This document shows positions 1 through 12,653 of a stretch of 43,440 nucleotides of DNA, piece by piece. The translations under genes were made by a program, and so were the position numbers. How positions within the stretch are numbered: position 1 is the first letter of the stretch; each line of letters opens with the position of its first letter. This DNA comes from Chromera velia. Its lineage: Eukaryota; Sar; Chromeraceae. Under the pieces are notes generated by a model. The model saw only the letters and a program-made list of their open reading frames with translations, did not search any database and was not told where the DNA came from. The stretch is taken from NCBI GenBank assembly GCA_018398765.1, contig JAHBMJ010002780.1, positions 1 through 43,440 of the forward strand. The letters are read 5' to 3'.

Positions 1-700
1 GAGATCGATCGGAATGAAACCTCCTTCCATCATCAGCGTGTCACAATTCTCTTTCTTTCTCAAACGCAAAACAAACCTGACAAATCTTCTTTGCTTCTCG
101 TCGAATTCTGCATACGCGCTATCTGGGCATGCATGGATTTCGCATTCATACAACCATACGGCACGCACTGTCTGTTTAAATATATTGAAGCAATCAGCGG
201 GCGGAATCCCTCCCTCCCTTCCTATCTTCCCTATCAGTCCCTGCATGCATCTCTCTGCTTTGATTGACCGCGCTTCCATCATGGTTTCTAGGTTGCAGTC
301 GGCGGATAGGACTAGTCCCAGGTAGGGTTGCTCTCTTGCTTCTTTCATCACTATGGATCGTAAAATTCTAGGCGAAATCAACCTTTCACCTAGTATTTTA
401 CTAGTAATTTTAAATCCTGCCAGTGTCCCACCCAGACTATAGCACCCAAACCGGCATGCACCTATAGGCACCCAAAATAGCATTCAAATTCACTAGCTAT
501 CACTAGCAATTCGAGCGTGACTATTATGCAATTCTTTACATAGAATGTGCTTAGGCGCTTTCTTTAAAAATTTGTGTATTTATTTGCGGTCTATATATAA
601 TTACTGTTCAAAAATCAAATACTGCTTAGTCAAATACTCAAACAAAACTATGTAAAATTATGAGTATCACTGAATGAATGAATCAGTCCTCGGTAAGGTC
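1..700. other. Gene-free left edge, AT-rich from about 350
   Basis: No convincing exon was found on either strand. Positions 350-700 are AT-rich with short dispersed-repeat-like words. The open frame at 14-325 has no recognisable domain and no splice context, so it is not called as a gene. This stretch may be the downstream flank of the minus-strand IPT/TIG gene. Confidence 0.4.
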
Positions 701-758
701 CTATGTAAGGTCCCAATCTACGTCCCAGTATCATAATTTGAAACCACCACCTATACGA

Positions 759-1764
759 TCACTGGCACCTATGTACACCCTGCACCTCCATGTCCATCGT
801 CGTCTCGGTCCCGCCGATGATGTCTTGCAGCCCACCGGAGCTGCTCTTCTGCCCTCCAACGCATTGTTTGCGAGACGCCTGCAGTGATTGCATCAATGCA
901 CAGATTCAACCATGCGGGACCGTGAGAACAGTCAAGCACTCAGAGCCGCAGCTGTATCTAACAGAAGTTACAGAACAAACGGACAGACTTAGAGACGGAA
1001 TTTGCACACCCCCTGTCGATAGAGACACGCACGACGCTGAATGTAAGTCATTCCCCGGGTCCACGACCACGCGCATGCTTTTTTTCAGCATGTCTGCATG
1101 CAGGCGAGACGGAAGTGGAACAAATACGCATGAAGAGGAATTCAGTTGTCGCTCGTGCATTCAAAAAGTTCTTTTAATTGCCTTTGCCAGACACACCAAC
1201 AATGGGGGGCCATGCCGGGTTGAACACCCACGCCACAGGCAGACTTGAAAGCAACAACAAACTTGTCAACCCTCCTTCCTTCTTCTGCGTCACGAATGAA
1301 TGCCCATGCACAGCCACTGCTCCTTCCCTAGCTACCTTGAGCACACCGGACAGGCAGGCTCTCCACTCCCTCCGTCCTGTCGATGTAAGTGAAGCAGCAC
1401 GAGGGCGCCACCCAGTTGCCCCCACTGTCGAAAGAGACACTCAGGTCTACAGCCCCGGGACCATGCGGAGGCGCGACGCACCGGATCTGCCTGGGTCCCT
1501 CTCGCACTCCGGGTACCACAGATCTCCCAAACCGAACGCGGATCTGCACAAGGAGAGGCACACCAATGAAAGGAAACTCGGCCACGTGCTTTGGAACTCC
1601 TTTCACTGAAGAGGCGTCAGGCGCTCCGTGCAGCAAAACAATGAGTTGATGAGTTCATACATCGATATACAGCTGATGCTGTCGGATCTCCTGTGAGTGT
1701 GCATGTGCGTCTACGTATACACATGCGCACTGTGTGTGTGAGAGAGAAAGAGAGTGAGAGTGTA

Positions 1765-1804
<40 letters not shown>

Positions 1805-2133
1805 CGAGAGTCATTGTGTGTGTATGTGTGTGTGTGAGAGAGAGGGAGAGGTAGAGAGAGAGAGAGAGAATGAGTGTGTGTGTATATGTGTGAGTGTGTG
1901 AGAGAGAGAGTGTGTATGGGTGTGTGTGCGTGCGTGAGAGAGAGAGAGAGAGAGAAAGGGAAAGAGAGTGTATACGTCTATCTGTATGTGTGTGTGAGAG
2001 AGAGCGAGAAAGTGAGTGAGTGTGTGCGTGCGCGCGCGAGAGAGAGAGTGTGTGTATGTGTGTGTGTGTGAGAGAGAGAGTGTGTGTGAGAGAGTGCGTG
2101 TGCGCGTGTGGGTGCGTGTGTGTATGCGTGTCT

Positions 2134-2176
<43 letters not shown>

Positions 2177-2495
2177 TGAGAGACAGAGAGAGTGAGTGCG
2201 TGTGAGTGTGCGTGAGAGAGAGAGAGAGGGAGGTAGAGTGTGTGTGTGTGTGTGTGTGTCAGCGTGTGCGAGAGAGAGGAAGGGGGGTTGTGGTTTTTGT
2301 GTTCTCTTCCAGTGTCTCTTTTCGTTGCATGTGCTCGACCTGTATTTGTCTCCCTGTGTCTTTGCCCTTTTTACCTTCCAGACCGTTTGTGTCTGTGCCT
2401 GAAAGTCCGTCTGCGCTTATCTAAACGTATGTCCAGTGTGCCCGACGGCCTGTCTCTTTGAGTTTGAGTCCCATGCTCTCTCTCTCTCTCTCTAT

Positions 2496-2530
<35 letters not shown>

Positions 2531-3487
2531 CACTTTTTTTCTCGCAAAAGGAAGGAAACACCGCAAAGATAGAGAGACACGGACAGAGGGGCAGACCTTG
2601 GTAGCGTCTTCCGAGGGGATCCTGAAGCCGCCCCGCCTGTCTCCCTCCCTTCCCGCTTCCGTCTCCCGCCGCGCTCTCCCACCAGGAGCGTGTCCGCAGA
2701 CTCGCTCAAAAAAGTCGAAATTCTCTGAGAACACAGTCACGACCTTGCCCCCCTCCGTCCCACACCAAGAAGGATGAGAGAACTGAGGGTGGAGGGACAG
2801 AGAGACGGAATTGGGGAGTGGTTGCCCTTCCTCTTCCTCGTTGTCGTTCTGAGGAAAATTGGGGGTCATGGAAATGCCGCCAGAAAAGTCGTCCCCTATG
2901 CCGCTGGTGCGACTGCTGAGACTCAAATCCCCCCCTGGACTTGAGGCGGCGCCTGTGGTGGTTGCGGAGATGGTCCTGAGTATTCCCTGAGGAGGGATCT
3001 CTGTGGATGGGCCCGTCGTTGAAGAGGCCGGTGAGGAGGAAGCGGAAGCGGAGGAGGAAGAAAGGGTCGTCTCACAGAGACAGTGTTCTCTCAAAGGATG
3101 GAGGACGATCGGGAAGCTTTGGGAGCGGTTTGCCGCTGCGGGCGGGAGATCCTTTACACCCAGGTCTTTTTCTCTCTCAGGGGGTACGAGGGTGGTCTCC
3201 CCCCCCGCTGAGGAGTGGAGGAACGAAAAGTCAATTTGAGACAGGTTCAGTCGACGTGAGGGGTCGCTGATGGAAAAGAAAACGCGGAGACGGAGCAATT
3301 CACGCAACTTCGAGAGTGTGCAGTCTGTGTGGCAAAGCAATTTGATCTCGCTCAAATCAGGTGCCAGCGCCAGGTCTGAGTTGTTCAGGCACTGTGGAAA
3401 GAAGGAGAAAGTTACAGGGGCAGACGGGGTGACGGGCAGGGAGCCGTCTCCATCCGTTGCAGAGCTCATTCTTCGGCGTCCTCTCAA
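759..3487 (-). CDS. IPT/TIG-domain protein, multi-exon, 3' part tentative
   Basis: I read exon 1 as 3487-2702 (262 codons, ending in phase 0 at a GTCTGC donor) and exon 2 as 1543-1336, after a CTTGTGCAG acceptor. Joined, they give an IPT/TIG (immunoglobulin-like) fold: [12 protein letters not shown] at the end of exon 1, then [30 protein letters not shown] and a closing CCFTY in exon 2. That is the order expected of the family: GG..VTV...NF, then V.FG, then C.APPH..G.V.L.VS. The first 235 residues are Ser/Pro/Glu-rich without a known domain. Possible 3' exons lie near 1093 (phase-compatible) and at 878-759, which ends in a TGA; both are weak. IPT/TIG domains are usually extracellular or DNA-binding, but no signal peptide is visible here. 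The intron between exons 1 and 2 carries the large GT/GA microsatellite. Start [13 protein letters not shown]; the second Met is an alternative. Confidence 0.5.
1728..2272. repeat. (GT)n/(GA)n compound microsatellite
   Basis: About 545 bp of alternating GT-rich and GA-rich runs (TGTGTG and GAGAGA blocks repeated many times). It lies inside the inferred intron of the IPT/TIG gene. Open frames here encode only Cys-Val or Arg-Glu repeats and are not genes. Confidence 0.9.
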
Positions 3488-3601
3488 AAAAGAAAACAGC
3501 CTTCTGCTGACTGCGTGGGAACTTCAGAACAGAATCTGCTGAAGACGCAAATTGCTTTTGCATCCACTGATGCCTGTGAAATTCATGACAGACGATGACT
3601 G

Positions 3602-3661
3602 TGTATATATATAAGGAACTTAATTGAATGCCTTCGCGGGACCGATCCCGCGGGCCCGCGG
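3602..3661 (-). promoter_or_regulatory. Candidate promoter: 14-bp GC palindrome plus TATATATATA
   Basis: Read on the minus strand, a perfect 14-bp palindrome CCGCGGGCCCGCGG (3648-3661) is followed by TATATATATA (3604-3613), about 115 bp upstream of the IPT/TIG start at 3487. A second AT motif, TATATAA, sits near 3797 and may serve the ankyrin gene on the plus strand. The same order, GC-rich palindromic block then TATATA run, appears upstream of two other genes in this window. Promoter function is inferred. Confidence 0.35.
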
Positions 3662-4003
3662 AAAAATTAGGGAGCGATGGGAGACGGCTCTCATGCAATG
3701 CATGTCTCTGGAGCATCAGAACATGTACGTCAGAACAATGTCAGAACGACAGAAAATGAACTATGGATGACATTGGATGACTGAAGACTGCACACGTATA
3801 TAATTGCCTTTCGTTGGCAGAAGTCTCAGACCAGGCCGCTGAACGGCATTGCTGGATGCCATATCCTGCATGTTGTCTGTCTCATGCACGCCGCCTCAGT
3901 GCATTCTTCAGTCTGGAGACTTGCCGTATCTTGAGTAAAGCAGAGACCACGAGCAGCCCAACGTCCCTTTTTGTTGCTTTCCCCCATACAAAGCATCTAC
4001 CCA

Positions 4004-6662
4004 ATGGGAGAGTGTGGTCTAAAGGTTTTGTTGGAGGCAGAGTGGGTGTCCGACCTGTCTGTGCTTTTGGCAATCTCTCGAGTAAACAAAGAAGGTGACA
4101 CGAATGGAAGGATCTTTGCGCGGTTCAAGCAGGTTTTCTTTACGGACATTTCTGTAACCAAACCTCGCGACACTCCGAAATTCCATCGTTTCATTTTTTG
4201 TTTCCTTCTGGAGAGGGGAAAAAACGCGGGGGACGGACTTTACCTCAACTTTCTCGGTGACCTGATCAAGAATGGTCTCTTGGGAACGAACCATGTCTAC
4301 CCCGAGATGAGATGGCCCTACACAGAGCCCCATGATAGGACCCTCATCGCAATCACGTCAGAGAGAATGTCCAGCTGGGGGCTCGACTTCCTCCCCTCCC
4401 TCTGCAAAGTCCTCGACCTCCTCCTGGAAGCAGGGGGAAGGTTGGACGTCAGACTAACCGATGAGGGTCTCACACCCCTCCACACCGCAGCCTCTGTGTT
4501 CGCTCTTATTGGAGAAAACCTAGCCAAGGACAACCGAGGGGATGCTTCTTTCGAAGCCATTCAGAGGAAGGTGGCAGAGACGGCACACAAGCAGAGAATG
4601 CTGAGGTGGAGGGAGGAGGAGATGGAATTGAGTGGTGCTAAAGAGGGGCCCGCACTCGCCGTCTCCAACGGCACCCCCGTCTCCTCCCGGGGCACCCGAA
4701 CGTGGTTTGTGGGGGAAGCAAATGCACTGCAGAGTGCTGTCACCTGGAATGGCCTCTCCTTTGTGAGAACCGTCGCCGCAACGGACCCCTCTCTGTTGGA
4801 AGAACCTTGCAGAGTGTCCGAGAAGAAGGTTGGCAAAACAAAAAACGTGACCGTGATCAGAACTCTCTCAGTCCCCACTCGCCGCTCTACACAGCCAAAA
4901 GGCCCCAGTTCACTTCCCCCGCCAATTTGATTGCTTTTGTAGGTTGCAGTCCCTTCTCTCAGGACAGCAACGGGGACAGTATTCTGCATGTTCTCGCAGG
5001 CTCTCCCAAAAAGCTGAAGGACAACTACAAGCAGGCACAGTCCGTTATAATTTATGCAATGCCAAAGTGGACCGAGCGTCAGCAGGAGGGGGGTGGTCCT
5101 GGGCAGGCGGGGGCAGTCCACCTGTCCGATCTCGACGATGCCGAGACAGCCGTAGATGCCCCCATCGCCATGCCCCCCGCAGCAGCAGCAGCAGCAGCAG
5201 GATCAAATTTTGTAGCTGCTGCAGAGACGGGAGGGGCGAATTCGATTGTCGTCCCTTCCTCCCCTTTTCTTCTCCAACTAGTTCGGTTACGAAACAAAAA
5301 GGGGGAAAGTGCACTGCACGTTGCGCTGATCCCCGAAATGATCGAATTGCTGCTGGACGCAGGGGCCGAGAGCGACGCGAGGGACAACTGCGGTGTCAGT
5401 CAGCACGCACGCAGAGTAACTATCTTTGGTATCGTTGTTTTTTGTTGCATCTCTTCTCGGTGTTTTGCCCTCTTGTTAGAGACCTTATCCCTCCCATGCA
5501 CACGTTTCTGCTTCCTCTCTGTTTCTGCAAGAAAGTCGTTTGCTCATACCGTCGATCCTTTCACCTTCCTTTGGGTTTAAATTTTTAAATTTCCCGACAG
5601 TCAAAGTATCTTTCATTTTTCGGATTTGTGTGCAGTCAAGACTCTCCGTCGGGCTTTTTTCCTGCTTTTCTCTTCCTCCCTTTCGTTGCTTTCTACACCA
5701 TTATGGCATTCTCATACTCTTTTTTCCGTCACGTTGGAATTCGCTCTCCTTTCACTTACGTCAAACTCACACTATTGCACATAGACGTCCAGTTGTTCCC
5801 TCTTTGAGTTCATTTGTCTCCTCTTCTGCGTGTTTGTTCTGTTTTGTCTTGCCATTTCTTCCTGCATGTCATTGACGTTGTGAATGCTCAGGTGTGTTCT
5901 TTTTTCTCTCGAGTCTGTTCCCTGCAGGTCCACTGGATGGATACCCTAGCATCTCGAATGATTGAGGCCCCCACAGTCTCTCTGCCGATCCTCTCCCAGA
6001 TCCTCATGCGCCTCGTCAGGCGCTTTTCGGTCCCTCTCGACAGGGTTTACGCTGTGCTCACAGAATTCATAGTCCTCAAGAGAATGAACAAAGAAGCACA
6101 GCAACCCCTCCCAACACCCATGCAAGCAGCGGTCGTTGGAAGTGGAGGCAACGGGACGGGAACGGAGGGGCAAGTCAGGCTGTACCCTTTCCACGTTACG
6201 TGCAGAAATTGTGACAAATCGTGGGGGGACGCGCTGATCAATCTGCTGCCCGTTTCAAACTTGAAGAATAATTTGAAGCGGAAGCAGAGGCAAGAGCAGA
6301 GGGCAGGGCAGGCTGCATCCTTCCAGTGGGTGTACGCGAAAGACCCGGAAGGCTGCAGTGTTCTGCACTATCCTGCAGTGTTGAACAACCCGACCTTCCT
6401 GAAGAGACTGCTGAACAAAACGGGTGCAGACAACGAAGCTGACTGGGGGACGGACAGAGACGGAAGATCCCCTTACCAGGTCTGCCTTGATCTCCTTGCT
6501 TCCTGTGCAAGAGAGATGCAGACGGCAGTGCAGCAGAGAGCGAGTTGGGGCACCGATTCGGAGGCCCTCAGAGCATTCAAACAACTTGAAAGTCGTCGGG
6601 GTCGTCTGCAGGAGTCTCTTCTTTGTCTGTCGAAGCTTTGCATCGTCCCAAATAGTGGGTAA
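4004..6662 (+). CDS. Ankyrin-repeat protein, three exons, about 667 aa
   Basis: Exons: 4004-4828 (275 codons), 4963-5392 and 5914-6662 (TAA stop). They join in frame to 667 residues. Ankyrin-type signatures are GLTPLHTAAS (about residue 155), GDSILHVLAG (about 280), KKGESALHVAL followed by IELLLDAGAE (about 390) and EGCSVLHYPAV (about 565). The repeats are scattered and degenerate, so tandem stacking is weaker than in typical ankyrin proteins. A polyalanine tract from a GCA run lies in exon 2. No membrane segment or enzyme domain is seen; ankyrin proteins usually bind other proteins. The exon 3 border is uncertain: the acceptor at 5913 keeps frame, whereas the better-looking CTGCAG at 5927 would need another donor. 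The gene is divergent from the IPT/TIG gene, 516 bp away. Confidence 0.72.
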
Positions 6663-7258
6663 AAAACCAGTCAGTCTATTGAAGAGATCAGGTAAACCGA
6701 CATTTCCCTCTCCCATCAAAACAACTATAGCTCTTAATGCGCAAAGCTCAGATCATTAGATATCATTTAATAAACGGCTCTGTCAGATGTGAATCCTACT
6801 GTAGATCGGTTAAGTTATGTCCATTCTATGTTAATCTTATATGTCAATCAAGATTGCATGTGTAATCAATTAATTAGACTAAATCAATTCAACATTATAT
6901 AATTTAAAGTTTAATGTTAGATGTAATTAGATGTTCAGACTGTTGAAATGAAAGTAAAATCTATAAAAACTTGCTGACAAGTTACTGTTACCTGCTATCA
7001 GAGCACAAAGCCTCAAAAAAGCAGTAACCGACAATGAGTTTGATGTAACTCAGTTGTGATCAGACTTTACTTAGCTGGATACATAGATCTGACTCACTAT
7101 CACTGACGAGGATTCCCCATTACATTTATCTTAAAATTTGAAGTTCATTTTTTTTGTGCATAAACTTAAAGTTTTTTTATATAGCCGACCATGTCAAAAA
7201 AGTACCTGGGCTATGGCCGCGGGCACACTTTGTTACATTCGTGAAAACTGGGTAAAAC
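6663..7258. other. AT-rich spacer
   Basis: No gene is seen between the ankyrin gene stop and the promoter-like block at 7259. The DNA turns strongly AT-rich right after the stop codon and contains no open frame of note. Confidence 0.6.
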
Positions 7259-7345
7259 CGGGGGGGGCTCCGCCCCCGCAGTTCTTCCAACTACTAGGGC
7301 GCGCCCAGGGCGCCGGCCCAGGCTATATATATACTGTCTGTCTGT
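7259..7345 (+). promoter_or_regulatory. Candidate promoter: GC-rich block plus TATATATATA
   Basis: A G/C-rich stretch with self-complementary GGGGGCTCCGCCCCC and GGGCGCGCCC-like words is followed by TATATATATA at 7324-7333, about 320 bp upstream of the pseudouridine synthase ATG. A further GC-rich block (7350-7400) follows. The layout matches the region upstream of the IPT/TIG gene. Regulatory role is inferred from position only. Confidence 0.35.
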
Positions 7346-7652
7346 GGGTTGGGGCGCCGCTCTTATATACTTCCGCGCTATTCCACGCGCAAAGCGCGCG
7401 CGCATGCACTCTCTTGTGAAGGAAGTGTTGTTTTCGTATTGAACCGGTCGTTTAATGATTCTCTCTATATGGCCGTTTTGAATGGGAAATCAGCTATGCC
7501 AGAGGGGTTGCTGGACCTTTGTGCACTGTTTGAATGCCCCTCCCTTCGTTTTTGAGTGCCCAATAGAGTGCGACGACCACCTTCTGTGTGTAAAAGAAAA
7601 ACAGTTGTTGCACGCGTATAGTCTGAAGTGTTGCTTTGAACGCATCAATACA

Positions 7653-10600
7653 ATGAGAGACCAAGAGCAATGGCGATGGGCGCCTGCACCCTTCTTAATG
7701 CCGCCTCCACCTTTTTTCGGTTTCATTCCACCACCCCTCTTCGCCGGTCCTTGTTCTGACACTGTTTATGCTGGGTCCCGCTCCTCTGGTGTCAGGAGTG
7801 AACTTCAGAAACTCGCCGAACAGGCATACAAAAAGGGAAAGATCATGCAGGACAAACCGTACGAAGGCGTCTACACCGAGCCAGAATACGAGGATATAGG
7901 AAATCCAGGGCTGGTGGTAGGTGCATATTCATGTATTCTTGAATTGAATTGCGTCCTGCAACACTTGTCAGTTGGTTGTTGGCACATACGTTCCCTCTTT
8001 GTTGCATCGATGGACTTAATTTGACGACTTCCCAACACGAATCGCGTATACACCCTGACACAGATACTAGGAAGATGGGCTATTGACCTGTTCTAAATGT
8101 TCTGCACGACTCTTTGCCGAAGTTGAAGCATGAGTTCATGGGCTACAGCGCCGATGCACACACAGAGTGCACGAACGGACTTTCAGGTGTTGCTTACCTC
8201 GGTTCTGCTTTCCAACTCTCAGTCTGGTCCCTCCTCTCTTCCGCCTCTGCGTCTTGCTCATCGTTCGCTTTATGTCTTCATGCATGTGCGCACCTCTGGT
8301 CTTCACGGGTTGACTGTCTTGCTGAAGCAGGCGACATTCATGTATAATTGAACGCTTCGATCATATGATCTGCAGGTTGTGACCAAACCAGTCGGGTGGC
8401 ACTTCAGCATCAAGTATGGACAGCCGAAGGAGGTCGGACAGCTTTATTACATGAATCTTTCTCACTGACGCAGTCATGATCCCCGTTCGTCATAGTGTCA
8501 CTTTTGGTTTCCTTCTTTTGGCTTTTCTGTAAGTCTCTCTCATGCATGTTCCCTCGACTGTTGCCAAAGACCGAGGCGTTCTGATCGTCCATCGTGTATA
8601 CATTGGATCACATTCGGACCCATCATGGCGTAGTGTTTTTCAATTCATTGCATTTCATTTGTGCTCAACGTCTCGATTCGACGCAATGCCATGTGGGTGT
8701 GTGGGAGTATCGACGTACATTTTTTTTGCGACTCTCAGACTCTCGCTCAGGCCCAGCGACGCATGCTGTTGCGCATCAAAGGGACTCTTACGTCGCTGCA
8801 TCAAATCGATGCAATTCTGAGGCAGGAAAACAAATCTATGCGCTGACGTTGCAGAAGAAAAAGAACGAGAAGAAGAAACAGAATTATGAGGACAGAGAGA
8901 GAGAGGAGGGCGAAATCTTCTCCGACGAGGAGGAAGAGGAGGACGAGGAGAGCCCTGTGGTGGCAGAGGGAGACTTCTGGCTTCCGAGAGACAAACATCT
9001 GATGCACAGGTGGGTTGTTCAAGCAGGTGCATGCAGACGTCGTCGGCCCAAAGGGACGCGAAGATAGGAATTCAACCGTTTGTCTGTCAACAATTTCTCT
9101 TTCCTCACGGCTTGCTTGCTTCCTGCCGTTCCTTCCTTCAATTCGTTCTGCGTGCTGTTGTAGACACATTGTCAAGCATTTCGAGGGAGACAGCAAGTAT
9201 GAGATGAGACACGCACGTGAGGAGTCCCACGGGGTCAACCATCGTAGTGACAAGGGAACCATAGGTCTGTCTGGCTGTCTCTCTGTTTATCTGAGTGCCT
9301 GGATGTCTGTCTCTTTCTCTCTCTTCTTCTCGTACGTGGCTGATGTCTCGTCCGTGACCTTTCCACTGACCGGCCGGCCCGGGGTCTGGCAGACTCATAC
9401 TTTTTTTTCGGGTCGCGCTTTTTTTTCGATAAATCCCTGCAGCAAAAACTCCAGTTGCAACCACCAAAAAGGCCTACACGTACATGAAGAAGAATCGCTA
9501 CCTAAAACAGTCGGCTTCATAGATGCACAAGAATGGATTGAAGGGCTCTTTTTTTCTTTTGCTGTCTTCATCTGCATCTCATCGTTTTCCGTCCTCGCAC
9601 TCACTCTCTCAGCCTCATTGGCGTGTCGTACGACGCTTGAAGGATCCTTTCGTTTTCCTTTTCTGCTTCCCCGCGATTCCTCCAAAAGACGGTCCCTTTC
9701 AGCCGCAGCTTGTCGTCTGGCGCCGATGCGCATCAGTCCAAGTGCTGGCAAAGGAAGGATGCATGAACTTCATGCGGCCAGCTCCACACGATTCGTGTGT
9801 GATGGCACCGATCTTGTGTCCCCTCCCTGTGTCTTGACAGGAAGAAAGGAAGAGAGGGCATGGGAAGGGGGGTGGGGCCATCCAAGCCATCAACTGAGAG
9901 GAGGGAAAGGCTACATACAGGGCACACTGGGTGCATCGATTGGAGCGTTTGAGAATCCATCGTTGTGATCATTACCTGCATGGCATGTTTTGAATCTTTC
10001 CCCTCGATCTTCATTTTAATCTTGCATGCCTCTCCCCTCCCTCTCTTAATTGCAGACCGAATCACCCCGAGAAGGAGTACGTCTGCGCCGTTCGGGGGAG
10101 GCCCATGACCTCCCATGGATATGTCCGAGCTGTCATGCAACGATGGGAACACGGGACAGGAGGGGTTGCTCTTGCTTTCTTGGTGGACGAAGACGATCCA
10201 ATTCCCTACAGGGGACCCCATGCAGGTGTGTCAGTCAGTCTGTTCACGAATCAAGAATGCAGTAGGAGATGCCAATAACTTGCAAAGTCCGGGCTCAAAT
10301 AAGCTTGAGGCAAGGCAAAAAAGAAAAAGAGAAGAACGGGAGGAGGTGAAATCCCGAATGCTGGCAACATTTCTTCAGACAGTCATGGACTCACCTCTCT
10401 GTCCTCTCTGCGTGCAGAAAACGCGAAAGAGCCCTACGAGACCCTGTCGCTGTGGCGGCAGCTTGCGACAGTGCGAGTGCCAAGGAAGACGACGGGAAGT
10501 ACCTTCGAGAGGTGTCAGCACGACTGGAGGAGACGAGGGGAGAGAATCCCATCAACTTTCGAGGACGACTGTTACTCAATCATGCGGGTGGCAATTCTCT

Positions 10601-12465
10601 CAGGGCACCCGTACCAGGTCAAGGCTCACATGGAGGTCAGCGTCAGAGGAGCAAAAGAACAGCAGACGAACGACAATCAAGCGCGTTTGAACTGCACGAC
10701 CAGACTTGTGCTGAGCCGCTCTTTGATCGCAGTTTTAATTCCCATTGCCTTGCACTTCCTTTTCTTCGCAGGCTTGCCGTCTTCTCGTCTTTCCCCTGTC
10801 TTTGTCTTTCTCTTTCTCATTGCTTTTCATCTCTTCCCTTTTTTCCCCTTTTTTTCGTCCAGTGGCCCATCTGTCTATTCAAAATCTTTCCTTCTTATCT
10901 CAAGCGCATGCAGGCCGTCGACCTCTACATGACCGGCTGCACAAGGTACTCCCCCTTGGAGCATCTGAACGAAGACGCAAAACGCGGAGTCACCCGTGCG
11001 CTCCTGGTCAGCAGTCCTAACTTTGCTCGATCATCCAGTTGGATGTACTTGTATCAAAAGCTGTCCATGCAGTCAACCAGCGTCACTCCAAGACGGATTT
11101 TCCTTTTTATCAATGATCGAGAGAGATGAAACTGAATCTTCTGTTGTCCTCTTAATTTTCTGATTTCGGAACGAAATTCGTGCGTGAACGCTGCATACAG
11201 GCGAATGTGCGGATGCGGTTTGCAAAGCCAGACACGACTGGGCCGGAGTGGGTCGCCACGAAGGAAAAGATCACTCTGCACGTCAGTCGTTGCATGGCCT
11301 CTCCGGACTAAGTCAATTTGGATCAAAGACGCTTCTCGAGTGATTATTAATCATCTTGGTTTCAATTTCTCCCAACCGGATGGTGCGGAGGCTCTCTTTT
11401 AGATCGAAGAGAGAGAACACCGAAGTCTGATGCAGATCGCATGATCTTTCTGCAAGTCGTGATGGCATGGATGAAATGGCTCACAGAGGTGCCGTGCTAG
11501 TAGTGATTTGTCCTCTAACCTTTGTGCTGGCATGCTGCACATGTGTTGTCTTGTGCTTGCATCTCTGCCTGCCTGCCTGCCTGCCTGCCTGCCTACAGTG
11601 CGACCCAGGAAAGGACTTTCGCCTTCTGTGGCAGCGCCTCTGCAAGGAAGGAGACTTGGAATTTATGGCCCCCGAGGTCTCGACCCTTCGCGATCGGATG
11701 CTCGATGGGAGTTTTCTTGGAGACAAAGAACAGATCGACCAGGCGATGTCTTTTCCCCTGAGGGCACAGTATCCGTCACATGCGTCAGTCAGTCCAGTGA
11801 TACATCCGATTTCAGCTGTCAGCTAGCTGCAGTTGCAAATGATTTACACGCAGAGCTCCGTGTCTTTCCTCCTCCCACTGCATGTATGTATGTTAAGTAG
11901 TCTGTTCTTGCATGAGGTGATTTGGGCTTTCAGTTTGCAGTCCGAAGACTGCCTTTCACTCTGTGCCTTTGTTCATTTTCACTGTTCTTCACCCTTACTC
12001 CATGGCTTTTGATTGACGATATTTTTCTCTTGCAGGAAAGACTTCGGCTGGAGTCCCTCTCCTCTCCCAGCGAGCGCCGCGAGTGTTTCAGCATCGGATT
12101 CCTCCTCAGCTAGTCCCTCGTCTTCTTCTTCAGCAAGTGGAAAGGTGAGCCGACTGGATGTTGCGTTTGACAGCAATATGAAGAGACTTTTCCCATGCAG
12201 CTCGCATATGTGCTGAACAAATCGCTTTCTTCCGCATCTCCTTCTTTGTCTCATTTCTGTCTTGGCGTTGCTTTATCTGAATTCGAAGTTTTCTTCTACA
12301 TGAAGAACATCATGCTTTGTGAGGTATTGTCCTCACGACCCGTTCCCATTCAAAAGTTCCCCTTTCTTGCAGGTACGATCGGCAGACGACTCGTCGATTC
12401 ATTCCCTCCCTGCCTCCAAGAAGTCCAAGCCAGGACAGAAGAAGAAAAAGGAAGCAGGGCGCTGA
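7653..12465 (+). CDS. Divergent RluA-family RNA pseudouridine synthase, 12 exons, 525 aa
   Basis: Exons: 7653-7916, 8376-8432, 8855-9009, 9164-9264, 9443-9509, 10056-10225, 10418-10635, 10914-11006, 11201-11281, 11599-11768, 12036-12144, 12373-12465. They total 1578 nt and stay in frame to a TGA. Family landmarks are in the right order: VVTKPVGWHF (residues 89-98; family VV.KPaG), HGVNHRSDKGT (181-191; family G.VHRLDkdTSG, with Asp188 as the catalytic Asp), AKTP (193-196), KEYVCAVRG (221-229) and GHPYQVKAHM (334-343; family GRTHQIRVHM). The family converts uridine to pseudouridine in rRNA, tRNA or mRNA. Oddities: several near-invariant residues differ, an acidic Lys/Glu insert (exon 3) splits the domain, and the tail is Ser/Ala- then Lys-rich. 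The N-terminus is Pro/Phe-rich with no clear targeting signal. An in-frame Met at 7482 is an alternative start; exon 2 and exon 8 borders are the least certain. Confidence 0.75.
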
Positions 12466-12605
12466 ACGTGACCCAGGTCGGTTTCAAAGATGTATGCGAA
12501 CGGGCAGAGAGAGGGAGAAGGGAAAATGGAGGAGGGAGTACGGGAGATGAGAGGACAGGAGAGACATCAAGGAGACAGGAGTAGAGCCGGAGGAAGACCC
12601 TTTAA

Positions 12606-12653
<48 letters not shown>

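Noticed and set aside
1617-2461. Cys-Val and Arg-Glu rich open frames
   Set aside because: They are translations of GT/GA microsatellite, with all frames open.
4019-5121. Minus-strand frames opposite the ankyrin gene
   Set aside because: They are shadows of the plus-strand exons; the plus strand has ankyrin signatures and phase-consistent introns.
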